A model generated the notes under the pieces. That model made no database searches. It saw nothing but the letters and a program-made list of their open reading frames with translations, and was not told the origin of the DNA. A program made the translations under genes and the position numbers. Positions 44,086 through 53,081 of a DNA stretch of 64,000 bases are shown one piece after another. The stretch spans positions 62,001 to 126,000 of the forward strand of contig NZ_CP151100.1 of assembly GCF_038096175.1 (NCBI RefSeq), in the 5' to 3' direction. Origin of the DNA: Nostoc sp. UHCC 0302 (GTDB taxonomy: Bacteria > Cyanobacteriota > Cyanobacteriia > Cyanobacteriales > Nostocaceae). The first letter of the stretch is position 1, and each line of letters opens with the position of its first letter.

Positions 44086-45291
44086 TCACTGAGAAGTCAG
44101 CGTTAATTCTTCACGTTTACTGGCATTAACCATTCTCATTAAGCGTCCATTGAGATAACTTTGGGCAGAGATGTACAGGCTCTCCCAAATTTCATGATTA
44201 CGGCAGATTTTTGCCCCGACTGTATTCCCGGCTGTTTTCTCTGCGATTAAGTATTTGCGGAAATAATTGTTCCACAGATGTTGTAGGAAATCTTCAGCGA
44301 ACTCATCAAACGGTAGAATCCATTTGTAGTCTTTGTCTAGAAATACTCTATACGCCGCAACTATCGGCAACGCTAGTTCTGCTGGCGCTCCAAAACCAAA
44401 TGAGTATTTGCTGTCTGGTAGCAGGGTAGTTTTCCTGGTATCAATTGAAGCTAAGTCATTGACACCTTTTCTTCTTGGGCTAGTGATGTGTTCTTGGATA
44501 ATTTCGTATAATCTTTGCTCTATCCACAAACCTTGTTGCAGTAGTGGCAGTAGAGTTATGAACCTTTCTCGCTCTTTGTCTGTAATCACAGAAGGGGTTT
44601 TACTGACTGGCGGGTGTTTAGTTCTTGTTCTACCATCTGGGTTGTATTTGTTTCTATCTAAGCAGTTAAGCAGCTTAAACAAATGGTTAACGTTACATTG
44701 CCCATTTTTGGGAGCGCCACTTTGATTCTGGTAATAGGCAATGCGGAATTTTCTATTTTGCTCCCGCTCCAAATGAGCTAAGTACTGCTTGATAAATTTG
44801 TAATCACCTAGAGCGTTGACTTTGGAACGGGAATCTACAGGTGACGTTGTATTTGATGCCAGCGCTATGTCTTTTGCTTCTTCTTCGCCTAGCCCTATAT
44901 GAATCGTAACTTTTACTCTTGCCTTACTGAGGTCACATTTATAATTTTTCGCTTGCTCAAAAGCTAAAACTGTATGACCTCCGTTGATGATGCCATCACT
45001 GCCTCCCTCTGATACTTCCTCTATCTCTAGCTCCAATGAAGTCTTGTTCTTATTGGGCTTAACTTGCGAGGCTGACAGCACAATCCCACCGTGACGCGAG
45101 AAAAATAATTCGGGTTGTGTCGTCAACGAGTCAAAGATTTGCTTATATGTCGCGCTTTTACGGTTAGGTTCTCTGATGTTGGGTTCTAACGGCAGGTCTG
45201 TTGGGAACGTGTCTACATGAGCAGTCGCTATCAGGCAATGGGGGCTGGCTTGAAAATATTTATCTATCTTAATATTCCAAGTCTTAGGCAT
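44086..45291 (-). CDS. AIPR-like (abortive infection phage resistance) protein
   Basis: A 401-residue protein with the signature blocks of AIPR-type proteins: FFSRHGGIVLSAS at 63-75, GIINGGHTVLAFEQAK at 100-115 and DIALASNTTSPVDSRSKVNA at 141-160. The usual family order (N-G-I block, INGxQT block, N-x-Q-x-P-V-x-x-R-S block) is kept. Proteins of this family were first linked to plasmid-borne abortive infection and occur next to restriction-type genes. The mechanism is not established. It lies 79 bases downstream of a GIY-YIG nuclease gene on the same strand, so the two probably form an operon. The C-terminal 150 residues are helical with no motif. Confidence 0.7.
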   Translation of the reverse strand: MPKTWNIKIDKYFQASPHCLIATAHVDTFPTDLPLEPNIREPNRKSATYKQIFDSLTTQPELFFSRHGGIVLSASQVKPNKNKTSLELEIEEVSEGGSDGIINGGHTVLAFEQAKNYKCDLSKARVKVTIHIGLGEEEAKDIALASNTTSPVDSRSKVNALGDYKFIKQYLAHLEREQNRKFRIAYYQNQSGAPKNGQCNVNHLFKLLNCLDRNKYNPDGRTRTKHPPVSKTPSVITDKERERFITLLPLLQQGLWIEQRLYEIIQEHITSPRRKGVNDLASIDTRKTTLLPDSKYSFGFGAPAELALPIVAAYRVFLDKDYKWILPFDEFAEDFLQHLWNNYFRKYLIAEKTAGNTVGAKICRNHEIWESLYISAQSYLNGRLMRMVNASKREELTLTSQ

Positions 45292-45370
45292 AGTTTCTCT
45301 GGCAATAAAATTAATCGCTTAACGCTACTGTATCTCTAATCGTTCTCGAATTATGCCATCGCTGTTCCTG

Positions 45371-45940
45371 TTAACCAAATGGTTGACCCCAACGCTGCCA
45401 GTTTTCTTTATTAAACGGCGACTGCCATTTCAAAATTAAGTTTAACTCCAACTCTTGCCGAGAGCGTCGTTCAACTGGAGCATCCCACCAAAACGCTGCG
45501 TTTACTGCTGTCTTTATTCCATAGCGATAATGCAAGTCTTGGTACATGACAATGTAATCTTTACAGCCATGAATCCCTTTCCACCGTTTATTGCTACAGC
45601 TGGTTTCTCCTACATACAGAATCAGATCAGCAGCAGAGTCAATAATGAAATAAATACACGCTTCACCTGGGCTGTCTGCTGGCATCCGGTAAAACGACAT
45701 TGGCACAAGGGGTAGTGAAAGTGGCTCTATTGCATCTGGGTTACAGTGTTTTGGCGCTAGAGCGAATAATGTTGCTTGAAGGGGTGGCTTGGTTTCCCTT
45801 ATTTGCTGTTGATAGTTGAGAATATGAGATTTCCATTCCAAGAGCGATTGTTTGCTCATCACCAATGTCTCTGCCCGAACTGCTGGTGTCGGCGAAATAT
45901 CAGAGAATAGGTTTAGTTGATGATTTTCCTGTTTCATCAC
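45371..45940 (-). CDS. GIY-YIG nuclease domain protein
   Basis: A 189-residue protein with a C-terminal GIY-YIG nuclease domain (about 90-189): ACIYFIID (GIY block), LILYVGETSCSNKRWKG (YIG block, then catalytic Arg), RRSRQELELNLILKWQSPFN (catalytic Glu and terminal Asn). The first 85 residues are a Pro-rich, poorly ordered leader. Such domains cut one DNA strand at a time. Pairing with the downstream AIPR-like gene suggests a two-gene anti-invader module (inference). ATG at 45940, 66 bases from the divergent gene at 46007, so 45941-46006 holds both promoters. Confidence 0.7.
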   Translation of the reverse strand: MMKQENHQLNLFSDISPTPAVRAETLVMSKQSLLEWKSHILNYQQQIRETKPPLQATLFALAPKHCNPDAIEPLSLPLVPMSFYRMPADSPGEACIYFIIDSAADLILYVGETSCSNKRWKGIHGCKDYIVMYQDLHYRYGIKTAVNAAFWWDAPVERRSRQELELNLILKWQSPFNKENWQRWGQPFG

Positions 45941-46006
45941 TGTTAGCTGACAAGCACCTTTTTATGTTACAAAACCAAATGTAGTTAATCAGGCTTTCAT
46001 CGTAGC

Positions 46007-46459
46007 ATGGTTAAAAATAGCGTTAATAAAAATCCAAATAAAACACTTAAAAAGCGGCATCGCTTTTTTCTCAATCCTTATAGTGATTGTGCGTTCACTA
46101 AATGTCCTAAATGCGATAGTAAAACTAGGTTACGCAAGTTCCCTTTGGTAATCCACATTGAACCTAAACAGCTATTTTTACTAAACAAACAGTGTAAGTA
46201 TTGCCCAGGCTGCGACTTAATTATTGCTAAAAAACAGGAAATTGAGCCATTGATGGCTGCTGCTTTTGTCCAAACAAATCCTCAAATTTTAGGTAATCAC
46301 TATGTAGTTATGGGAACAGTTGATAAAAAAGATTGGAACGAAGGCGACAAAAACTTACTTTCTCCATCAGAAATGATCGGACGCGTATACATCTTCAAAG
46401 ATGTTTGGAATTTTGAAGTCATTCCGGCAGGTTGGTATCCTAATGAAGGAAAACAATAA
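46007..46459 (+). CDS. Zinc-binding protein of unknown function
   Basis: A 150-residue basic protein. Cysteine pairs TKCPKCD and QCKYCPGCD at about 32-70 suggest one zinc ribbon; the C-terminal half (NHYVVMGTVDKKDWNEGDKN, VYIFKDVWNFEVIPAGWYPN) is a small beta domain. Divergent from the GIY-YIG gene. No family recognised. Confidence 0.6.
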   Translation: MVKNSVNKNPNKTLKKRHRFFLNPYSDCAFTKCPKCDSKTRLRKFPLVIHIEPKQLFLLNKQCKYCPGCDLIIAKKQEIEPLMAAAFVQTNPQILGNHYVVMGTVDKKDWNEGDKNLLSPSEMIGRVYIFKDVWNFEVIPAGWYPNEGKQ

Positions 46460-46566
46460 CATTAAAGTTCTTTCCCTATTCCAGTCTAGCTATCTGCAAT
46501 CATTGGTAGATATTGAATGAGGTTGAGATTGTGGCTTCTAATATTGTTCACAACAGGGAAACAAAC

Positions 46567-47094
46567 ATGAAGTCATTACAAAAATTTTTGATTACCTTAA
46601 CTGCGCTCACCATAGCAAGCGCCATCACTGTAACGATTTTCTACAAATGGGATAATTCATCTATTTCTTTAACTGAAGAATGGGCTGTTACTGATGTGGC
46701 AGATGGAAACACAATCACGGTCAGACAAACCGATGGTAGTCAAATGGAAGTTAAGCTTTGTGGTATTGAGCTTCTATCGGTTAAGCAAGGTCAACTATTG
46801 AGCGATGAGGCTAATAAGAAACTACGAGCGTTGATTGCTGCTGCTGATAACCAAGTCATGATTATTCCAGTTGCAAGACATACTCAGGGACATACTGTTG
46901 CAGAAGTGGTGACTACTGGCAAGGATGGAATTGAGATTAGTGTCCAAGAGGAGATGCTAAAAAGTGGCTTGGCTTATCACGATAAAAATACGTTGAATTG
47001 CCCAAATGCTTTAGCTTTTTCCAAAGCTCAAGAAATAGCTAAAGCATCCAGAGTTGGAGTGTGGAGACAATCAAAATTAGCAGACACACCTTAA
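46567..47094 (+). CDS. Secreted SNase-fold protein with altered active site
   Basis: 175 residues from ATG 46567, which places a signal/anchor helix at the very N-terminus (FLITLTALTIASAITVTIF); the upstream GTG-type starts are unlikely. The domain AVTDVADGNTITVRQTDGS, EVKLCGIELLSVKQGQLLSD and ARHTQGHTVAEVVTT follows the staphylococcal nuclease (thermonuclease) fold. In catalytic family members the pattern is DGDT, RLxGIDxPE and GR; here it is DGNT, KLCGIELL and GH, so the Arg, Glu and second Arg needed for cleavage appear lost. It may bind nucleic acid or a ligand rather than cut. Confidence 0.65.
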   Translation: MKSLQKFLITLTALTIASAITVTIFYKWDNSSISLTEEWAVTDVADGNTITVRQTDGSQMEVKLCGIELLSVKQGQLLSDEANKKLRALIAAADNQVMIIPVARHTQGHTVAEVVTTGKDGIEISVQEEMLKSGLAYHDKNTLNCPNALAFSKAQEIAKASRVGVWRQSKLADTP

Positions 47095-47804
47095 AATATT
47101 TTATTTAGGAGGCGCAATAGCCTTTATGCTTAGGCGGGAGCTTATCGCTATAGTTAGCAATACCACCTTTCTACAAATTCTATGTGTTTTCGTTTGATTC
47201 CTAACCAGTTGTAGAGCGGTGACTGAACCCTATTGAGTACTGTAGCAGTTATGTAGAGCGGGAGCTACAGCACTATGCTACAACTGGCTAAGAGCGGAAC
47301 AAGTTATGCAGGGCTTTAACTGTGTTCCGCGCTTTTGATATCTCTATTAAAACTGCAACAGCATAATATCAGTTGCCAATTTGCCAAAATCTGTAATTTA
47401 TCTAGCGCTTAAGTACAAGTAATCTCAGAAATTAACAGCGAGGATTTTCCTCGATAAAGGCTGCTAGTTGAGCTATTGACTCCATCCAGCCCAGTAAATC
47501 ACATTTAACTGTGCTGCTAGCTAACACTTGCTTAGCGACTAATCATCAATCCCTTAGCTTTAGCCTCAATAAGCACCAGTGTTGTTTTCCTTAACCTAAT
47601 TTTAGCAAACGAATGCTACTGTTCTGGGTGAAGTATTTTTTACTAAACCAGCTTTTATATCAATAGTCAGAAATTCCCTGCATTTATCTATCAAAAAAGT
47701 TTTATTAGTTTCTGACAATACAAAAATCTGTCATCAATTTATGTATTCTTGCTGACATCATTTAAATGAAATGACACCGATTATAGAACTAGACGCTCAA
47801 GCCT
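47095..47804. other. Long intergenic region with inverted repeats, no gene seen
   Basis: Contains CCAGTTGTAG / CTACAACTGG (about 47210 and 47280) enclosing a repeated GTAGAGCGG, and GCGGAAC / GTTCCGC further right. No tRNA or open frame of note. An RNA gene here cannot be excluded. Confidence 0.4.
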
Positions 47805-48173
47805 ATGCCAGAACCTTTGCTAAATGTTGAGCATTGTTTGAAGAAATTATCTAAACAAAAAGCAACAATAATGGAAATTACATTGACGACATCAGAGATT
47901 CGGGAAATCCTTAAAGGATGCCAACAAACCCTGCGACAATCACAAACTATGCAAGACACTCATGAAGTTGAATCTTCTCAAGATTTTACAGCTTTGGATG
48001 CAATGATCCTAGACAAAACTGCTAATGTACTTTTTGAAGTTATTGAAGCTATTGATGACTCGAATGAAATAGTACTTAATGATACTGTAAATGTACTTTT
48101 TCAAGTCATTGGAGCTATCAGTAACTATGAGAGTGAGACTAAACGACAACTTCAACAAGTAGGAAATATTTAA
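47805..48173 (+). CDS. Small acidic helical protein, unrecognised
   Basis: 122 residues from ATG 47805; the ATG at 47871 (MEITLTTSEIREILKG) starts the well-formed part. It contains an internal near-repeat: LDKTANVLFEVIEAIDDSNE and LNDTVNVLFQVIGAISNYE. No family recognised. Confidence 0.5.
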   Translation: MPEPLLNVEHCLKKLSKQKATIMEITLTTSEIREILKGCQQTLRQSQTMQDTHEVESSQDFTALDAMILDKTANVLFEVIEAIDDSNEIVLNDTVNVLFQVIGAISNYESETKRQLQQVGNI

Positions 48174-48451
48174 AATAAATTCTCTGACTCAAAACAATTT
48201 TTATATTTTCAAACCGCAGTATTCTATTATTCCAATACCCTATACCCCTTCAGATAAATCCCTTTGCCTCTATCAAACTTTTGAACAAGTATCAAGATTA
48301 ACAGTTAATAAAGATAATAGCTTTGTTCCCAATTCTTGAACACTTACAGCCGAGAGGAGGAGGTGTAGATAAGATTCTAGACTGCACGCATCTCAAACAT
48401 CTCTTCCACCTACCTACTGTTTGACACCAGCCGTCAGCAGAAAAATCCTCT

Positions 48452-48955
48452 CTAAGCTACACCTAATTCTTCATCTGCTGGCTGTTGTTGCTCCTTTGCA
48501 GCACTCAATTCCTCAATAAAAGCGTCAATTGCCTTGGCTGCCGACTGCTTGCCTGTTTTCAACTTAGAAAGGATATTTTCGCGTATTGCTGAATAATCTG
48601 GTACGACTTGCTGTTCAACAGAACTGTCTTCTTGTATGGGTAGAGCAACTCCACCATTACGCTCATCTATTAAACCCTTTATCTGGGTGATCGCTTCGGC
48701 TAATTCCTGCCTAATCACCTGTTTTATCTCTTCCCCATCAGGTGTAGATGCAGCTAAAGCAATTACTTCCTGTTTAACTATTTCCTTAATCTCATCACCA
48801 TCAGATAACGCCAGCCCAGCCTTTGACTGACCCAGGATTCCCTGGAGAAGTCTTGTCGCTGTGTGATTTAATGACTCATTTTCCGAAATCTGCATTGCCG
48901 ATAAAGCTTTGATTTCTGCATCAGTTAGCCCAATTGAAATTGTCACCTTAGCCAT
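48452..48955 (-). CDS. Plasmid-type regulator-like protein, unrecognised
   Basis: A 167-residue protein. The N-terminus (AKVTISIGLTDAEIKALSAM, SLNHTATRLLQGILG) could be a ribbon-helix-helix type DNA-binding segment; the middle has two near-repeats, DEIKEIVKQEVIALAAST and EEIKQVIRQELAEAITQIK, that suggest coiled-coil oligomerisation. Acidic tail. No family recognised. Confidence 0.5.
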   Translation of the reverse strand: MAKVTISIGLTDAEIKALSAMQISENESLNHTATRLLQGILGQSKAGLALSDGDEIKEIVKQEVIALAASTPDGEEIKQVIRQELAEAITQIKGLIDERNGGVALPIQEDSSVEQQVVPDYSAIRENILSKLKTGKQSAAKAIDAFIEELSAAKEQQQPADEELGVA

Positions 48956-49237
48956 AGTTTTGATTCCTGTAAATATTAATCTTACGCATCACCAATCTGG
49001 AATTTTACTGTTTGTATACAGTTTCTTTGACAGTAGTTCTCTTGCTTACCTAGAATCTGTGTGTGTCAGCAAGTTTTCGACTATCCTACTTACAAAAACT
49101 TCGCCACTTGACTACTTTTTATCTCAGATGGCTTGATCTCGTCTTAAATTAATGAAGTTGCCATTAGTTAAATTCTAACGCACACTTATTTAATAGTTAT
49201 ACTTAGTCAAAATATAGCTATTAAGGTTAGAAGCTAC

Positions 49238-50125
49238 TCACTTTTTCTTAGAGCGATTTTTTCGACGAGATTGTGCCTGCATTTTTTTCTTGTTTTTAGC
49301 TTGAGTTTTAGCTTTTTTTGGTGTCCAGGAAATTAATTCGTCTGGGTTAATATAGAGGGTATCCAGTTGTGGAAACCTTGATTGTTGAAAACAGTCCCAA
49401 TTTTTCGTTTCTGATATCACATCTTCAATAAAAGAGTAACGCGAATTATCCCGCAGTTTTTCTAAAGCCCCTTCTATCCCCAGTTCAAAATAATCATTGA
49501 CATCTTCCTGCTCTATAAAAAACTGGTCAATTAAATCTTCTTCAAAAACTTTATCAATCTGTGGCTTAAGTTCAATTGCACAAAGCTGGGCGCTATTGGT
49601 TACTAAATTAGTCCAAATATAATCAAATTCTTCCCCAACTCCATTTGAGAAAAATTTGGCATAATATTGTATAACTTCTTCTCTAGGAGTAACTCTTTGA
49701 GCTACCAAAACTAGCAACGACTCTAAAGCAGCATTTCTCACATACTCGTTGACTTGTTGGTTTTCTATTATTTGTTTTAATGGTTCAATGTTTCCGTGAC
49801 TAACAGAAGCAAGTATTCTCCCTAAATCTTCAGTCACTATATCTCCGATCAGATCCATTGAGATTTCACCTGGAGCCGAAAAAAACTTGATGATTAAAGG
49901 ATATGCTAATGGTTCTCTAAATTGTGCTAGTAAATACAAAGCATAAATGTGTAGTATGTAATCATTTCTATCTGATAACTCTTCCGGGTTGTTACTGAAC
50001 TTTTCTAAAGCTGTTAATAATATGGGAGTTATCGCTGTTCGTTCTTCAATAGCTCTTTCTAAAGCTAAACGGGGAAATTTCCCTGTATTGTTTTCTAATT
50101 GGGATAAAATTTCTTCTAGTTCCAT
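49238..50125 (-). CDS. DUF1186 domain protein
   Basis: A 295-residue helical-repeat protein matching DUF1186: FPRLALERAIEERTAITPIL, YILHIYALYLLAQFREPLAY, EDLGRILASVSHGNIEPLKQ and EYVRNAALESLLVLVAQRVT. The last 30 residues are extremely basic (KKAKTQAKNKKKMQAQSRRK) and may bind nucleic acid. The function is unknown. Starts at ATG 50125. Confidence 0.75.
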   Translation of the reverse strand: MELEEILSQLENNTGKFPRLALERAIEERTAITPILLTALEKFSNNPEELSDRNDYILHIYALYLLAQFREPLAYPLIIKFFSAPGEISMDLIGDIVTEDLGRILASVSHGNIEPLKQIIENQQVNEYVRNAALESLLVLVAQRVTPREEVIQYYAKFFSNGVGEEFDYIWTNLVTNSAQLCAIELKPQIDKVFEEDLIDQFFIEQEDVNDYFELGIEGALEKLRDNSRYSFIEDVISETKNWDCFQQSRFPQLDTLYINPDELISWTPKKAKTQAKNKKKMQAQSRRKNRSKKK

Positions 50126-50442
50126 CTTTTCAAATTTAGCTGTCTTTTTAATAAACGGCAGTGATTCAAGTCCTTAACTTTCCTCAAACTAAAACTAGTT
50201 TACCAAGGTTAGTATCTCCACAGTTCACACTTTTTGTATCAAAAATTCACTGACGTTGCAAGGGTGAGAACTTTATTAAACTCTTGCTTAGTTTGCTGTG
50301 TGCTAGGGTTAGTTCTTATCTTTTGGGCTAACTTTTACCTACAAAAAACCAACTGCAAGTCCAATTTCAGTATGATAATTGATGGTTGAGTACAGTCAAG
50401 GGACTATATATTGTCACTAACACGTTCTGATCTCGAATCTAG

Positions 50443-50568
50443 ATGCTTGCAGCAGACTATCCTACGTTTACTGGCAGATGTCCCCAGTGTGACGGTGAAT
50501 TTGACCGGAACTATACCTATTGGGTGCATTGGGACTGCGCCAACTCAGAATACGGGTTGGATGGATGA
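50443..50568 (+). CDS. 41-residue zinc-knuckle-like protein
   Basis: Short open frame: MLAADYPTFTGRCPQCDGEF, DRNYTYWVHWDCANSEYGLD, G. CPQC plus HWDC could bind one zinc. Another frame through the same DNA is also open, so support is modest. Lies alone in 50126-50624. Confidence 0.35.
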   Translation: MLAADYPTFTGRCPQCDGEFDRNYTYWVHWDCANSEYGLDG

Positions 50569-50624
50569 TTCAGCGTAAGGTGCGATCACCCAGGCGCGTT
50601 GGTATAGCCATCCATCGCTTTTTC

Positions 50625-50957
50625 TTACTTCTTTGCACTTAATGCCTGTTGACTCAATTGCATCACAATATTTTGAGGCAATGGGTCTATGACAGCATCA
50701 GTTGGCAGTGATTGGATAAAAGCTGTCACCTCTTCTTGGGTTTTGTATTTCCCTTCACTCCAAGCTGAGGCTATTTGTTTAGCCAAGAGATTAGCCTCAT
50801 CTCGATTGTTGTGGGCAGTAATACATTGAATATCATGTCCAGTAAATGATATCCATGTCTGCCAAAGTCCCGTTACTGGATGTTTTACAATCCCTGTGGT
50901 CAGTTCATTATCCTCAAGCACTGATTTTTTCTTTGGGCGACCGAATCCTTTAAACAT
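50625..50957 (-). CDS. Small protein of unknown function (partly duplicated locally)
   Basis: A 110-residue protein with a Lys-rich start (MFKGFGRPKKKSVLEDNELT), a beta-hairpin (TGLWQTWISFTGHDIQCITA) and helices (DEANLLAKQIASAWSEGKYK). Its first ~21 codons recur at 55053-55124, next to the second HU gene. No family recognised. Confidence 0.55.
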   Translation of the reverse strand: MFKGFGRPKKKSVLEDNELTTGIVKHPVTGLWQTWISFTGHDIQCITAHNNRDEANLLAKQIASAWSEGKYKTQEEVTAFIQSLPTDAVIDPLPQNIVMQLSQQALSAKK

Positions 50958-51430
50958 GGCTATATTGAGTAAACGCTATCTTTTCAGAATGCCCGGAATA
51001 AATGCAGCGATCGCACTTTTTTTACATCTGCAACCCAACACCCACGTCCCCCCTGCCGTTGCCCCACGCTGTCTTGAGAAAATCGAGCGCGACAGCAGGA
51101 GCAGTGATTCGATTGCTTGACCACTAGCAATAATGCATCTATGGCGCTACTTTTTCTTTGAACAGCTTCCCTGGAGAAAATCCAGGAACTCTAGTAGCTG
51201 GAATAGTCATTGTCTCTTGGGTTTTGGGATTACGCCCCTCGCGCTCGGAGCGTTCACGCCGCTCAAATGAGCCAAACCCAACTAGCGTTATCTTCTCCCC
51301 ATTCGCTACAGCTTCGGTCACGACTTCTAAAAAAGCACTAATGATTCCATCAGCTTGCTTTTTTGTGACGTTGGCCTTTGCCGCTACAGCATCCACTAAT
51401 TCGCCTTTGTTCATAAATCACCCTGAAGCA
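50883..51430. repeat. Segmental duplication, copy A (HU gene and flanks)
   Basis: Similar to 55051-55573: start of the 110-residue gene, a non-coding part with GCAGCGATCGCAC, and the HU gene through ATAAATCACCCTGAAG upstream of it. Copies differ by substitutions and small gaps, mostly outside the HU gene. Confidence 0.85.
51139..51414 (-). CDS. HU-family DNA-binding protein, copy 1
   Basis: A 91-residue HU/IHF family histone-like protein: MNKGELVDAVAAKANVTKKQ, EKITLVGFGSFERRERSERE, GRNPKTQETMTIPATRVPGF. Full-length; the arm motif GRNPKTQE and the FSPGKLFKEKV tail are present. Binds and bends double-stranded DNA without strong sequence preference. It differs from the copy at 55283-55558 at only five residues (23, 42, 57, 75 and 77), giving two nearly identical HU proteins 4 kb apart. 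Confidence 0.93.
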   Translation of the reverse strand: MNKGELVDAVAAKANVTKKQADGIISAFLEVVTEAVANGEKITLVGFGSFERRERSEREGRNPKTQETMTIPATRVPGFSPGKLFKEKVAP

Positions 51431-51664
51431 TTGCAGAAAATCTAGCATTATTACCCCTAGTTAGGAAAGGGGAAAATGAATAACAATCAAGCAGCATACC
51501 AAAGTTAACAATGCACAGCTACTGCTGTGGCGACTTTGAATTAATGGGTACAGCCAGTTGAGTTTTAGCAGAGCAGTTACTGTAGTCAAACAGTCAGCAA
51601 AAGATTGAGCTAGATTATTTGCGTTTTTCATACGTGCCGAACCGCAGATTTTGCACAATTATCT

Positions 51665-52072
51665 CTAAAGTTCTTGCTCCCAATCTTCAATTGCAAGTCC
51701 ATTAACTCGACGAAACTCTTCTACATTGTGTGTCACTAGTGTTAAGTTATTCACTAACGCAATTGCTGCAATTTGCAAATCATAAGGGCCAATTGGTGTA
51801 CCGAGTGCTGCTAGTTCTGCCCGTATTATGCCAAAAGTCCGAGCGGCTCGATCATCAAAGGGCAACGATATAAAATTATTCAAGAATGCTTCTTGTAGTC
51901 CTAAAGTCCGTGTTGGATTGTTACTTCGCATTGCACCATAAAATAGTTCAGCTTTTACTATTGAACAAACAGCAATATCTGCGGGTGAGAGCGACTCTAA
52001 CCTTTGCCTTACACTAGACATCGGACGATTTAGATAAACAATACAAGCATTAGTATCTAACAAATATCTCAC
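51665..52072 (-). CDS. PIN-domain (VapC-type) toxin
   Basis: A 135-residue PIN ribonuclease of the VapC group: MRYLLDTNACIVYLNR (first Asp), ADIAVCSIVKAELFYGAMRS (Glu), and GTPIGPYDLQIAAIAL followed by TLVTHNVEEFRRVNGLAIED (last Asp pair and C-terminal FRR...GL block). VapC toxins cleave specific RNAs and halt growth until the cognate antitoxin acts. The gene overlaps the upstream antitoxin gene by four bases (ATGA type), the usual toxin-antitoxin layout, and may help maintain this DNA. Confidence 0.88.
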   Translation of the reverse strand: MRYLLDTNACIVYLNRPMSSVRQRLESLSPADIAVCSIVKAELFYGAMRSNNPTRTLGLQEAFLNNFISLPFDDRAARTFGIIRAELAALGTPIGPYDLQIAAIALVNNLTLVTHNVEEFRRVNGLAIEDWEQEL

Positions 52073-52323
52073 TCGAATTGCTCCCTAGTGTCATACTCAC
52101 CTTGGGGATATCTTTGGATTGGATCATCTGCTAATGCTCCGGCTGTTTGCTCAAAAAATCCTGGTGGCCATCCCAATTCTTGAGGTGTTTTTGAGGGTGC
52201 TGATGGTTCTATCTGTTGATAAATCACCACGACTTCCATTTCTTTGTCTGTGATGCCAACGGGAATCTCAAGGTGCAAAATGCCATCAGCACCAACATGA
52301 GAACATAACTTAATACTTTGCAT
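52069..52323 (-). CDS. Antitoxin of the VapC-type pair
   Basis: An 84-residue protein: an N-terminal beta region (CSHVGADGILHLEIPVGITD, MEVVVIYQQ) and a flexible C-terminus (GWPPGFFEQTAGALADDPIQ) of the kind that wraps the PIN toxin. The GWPPGFFE...DDP motif is typical of cyanobacterial partners of VapC. Starts at ATG 52323 and overlaps the toxin by four bases. Confidence 0.8.
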   Translation of the reverse strand: MQSIKLCSHVGADGILHLEIPVGITDKEMEVVVIYQQIEPSAPSKTPQELGWPPGFFEQTAGALADDPIQRYPQGEYDTREQFE

Positions 52324-52335
52324 TACTACTTTCTC

Positions 52336-52611
52336 CTAGTCCTTGGTTGATTGAGAATTAAGTACTATCTCATCTATGTTGCCGTATTCAAACTCAATCA
52401 AATTCAACAGCTTCTCTTCAAACGCCGTCAAATACAGTCGCTTCACCTCACCTAAATGCTTTAACACAGTATGAGCAGCTTCTTCTAGTTTATCGCTCTC
52501 CTGTAATCTACTAATGCAATCAGCTCTGGCGCTTGCGTTCCGCCATCGCAAATCAAGCTCCTTGCCCCCAGGAATGGGGATGACTCCTCTTAGGTACAAT
52601 CCATTCCACAC
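52336..52611 (-). pseudogene. C-terminal remnant of an unrecognised protein
   Basis: 91 codons from a GTG: YLRGVIPIPGGKELDLRWRN, AHTVLKHLGEVKRLYLTAF, NLIEFEYGNIDEIVL. An in-frame stop and repeat DNA (52612-52770) lie directly upstream, so the N-terminus is lost. I do not recognise the family. Twelve bases separate its end from the antitoxin start. Confidence 0.4.
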
Positions 52612-52671
52612 ATACTAAAAACTCCTTGCAGGGCTTTCTTACAAGGGGTGGGTTAGGGGGAATCTCCAGAA

Positions 52672-52768
52672 AATAAAATGCCCTGCTATCGCGTTGCACC
52701 TGGAGGCGCAACGCCCACCAGTCCTTGGGCTTATCCAAAATGTATTTGATAGAGCGGGACATTTTATT
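52672..52768. repeat. MITE-like element, family 2 copy B (97 bp)
   Basis: Ends AATAAAATGCCCTGCT and AGCGGGACATTTTATT (inverted, two mismatches). Reverse-complemented, the interior (CTATCAAATACATTTTGGATA) lines up with copy A (39764-39861: TATCAATAATATTTTTGGCA). It also holds a hairpin, GCGTTGC / GCAACGC. Confidence 0.7.
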
Positions 52769-52829
52769 ATTTGGAAAGGCAGGGGTGATAAGAGCAAAGA
52801 CAGAGGCAAGATACCCTTGTTTTTGACTG

Positions 52830-53081
52830 TTAGCTTAAATTTCCAGTTTCCTGAACAACTCTCTTTAACTGCTCAAAGGTAATACTACCGTCTTTATCGC
52901 CGTGCATAGCTAGCAATTCCTGGGGACTACTCACACCCGTTTCTGCCGAAATGATCGCACTTAAGCCAGGGCTAAAAAAAAGCTCATTTTTAGAAATTTT
53001 GCCATCTTGATCGCTATCCAAGGTATTAAAAAGAGATTGAAGCTCTTGCTCAGTTGCCATAATTTTTTTATCTGAATTCAT
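52830..53081 (-). CDS. EF-hand calcium-binding protein
   Basis: 83 residues; an EF-hand loop DSDQDGKISKNEL at 22-34 with ligands at the canonical positions, and a second, less regular loop HGDKDGSITFEQL near 60-72 (first ligand His instead of Asp). Probably a small Ca2+ sensor or buffer. ATG at 53081, or the MATEQELQ start at 53057. Confidence 0.8.
   Translation of the reverse strand: MNSDKKIMATEQELQSLFNTLDSDQDGKISKNELFFSPGLSAIISAETGVSSPQELLAMHGDKDGSITFEQLKRVVQETGNLS

Noticed and set aside
44211-44725. Plus-strand frames opposite the AIPR-like gene
   Set aside because: Antisense shadows; the minus-strand product has conserved motifs.
47095-47804. tRNA or small RNA gene in the long gap
   Set aside because: I could not find a cloverleaf or T-loop; only inverted repeats. 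An undetected ncRNA remains possible.
52553-52762. 69-codon minus-strand frame
   Set aside because: Mostly translated MITE-like repeat (family 2); no protein features.
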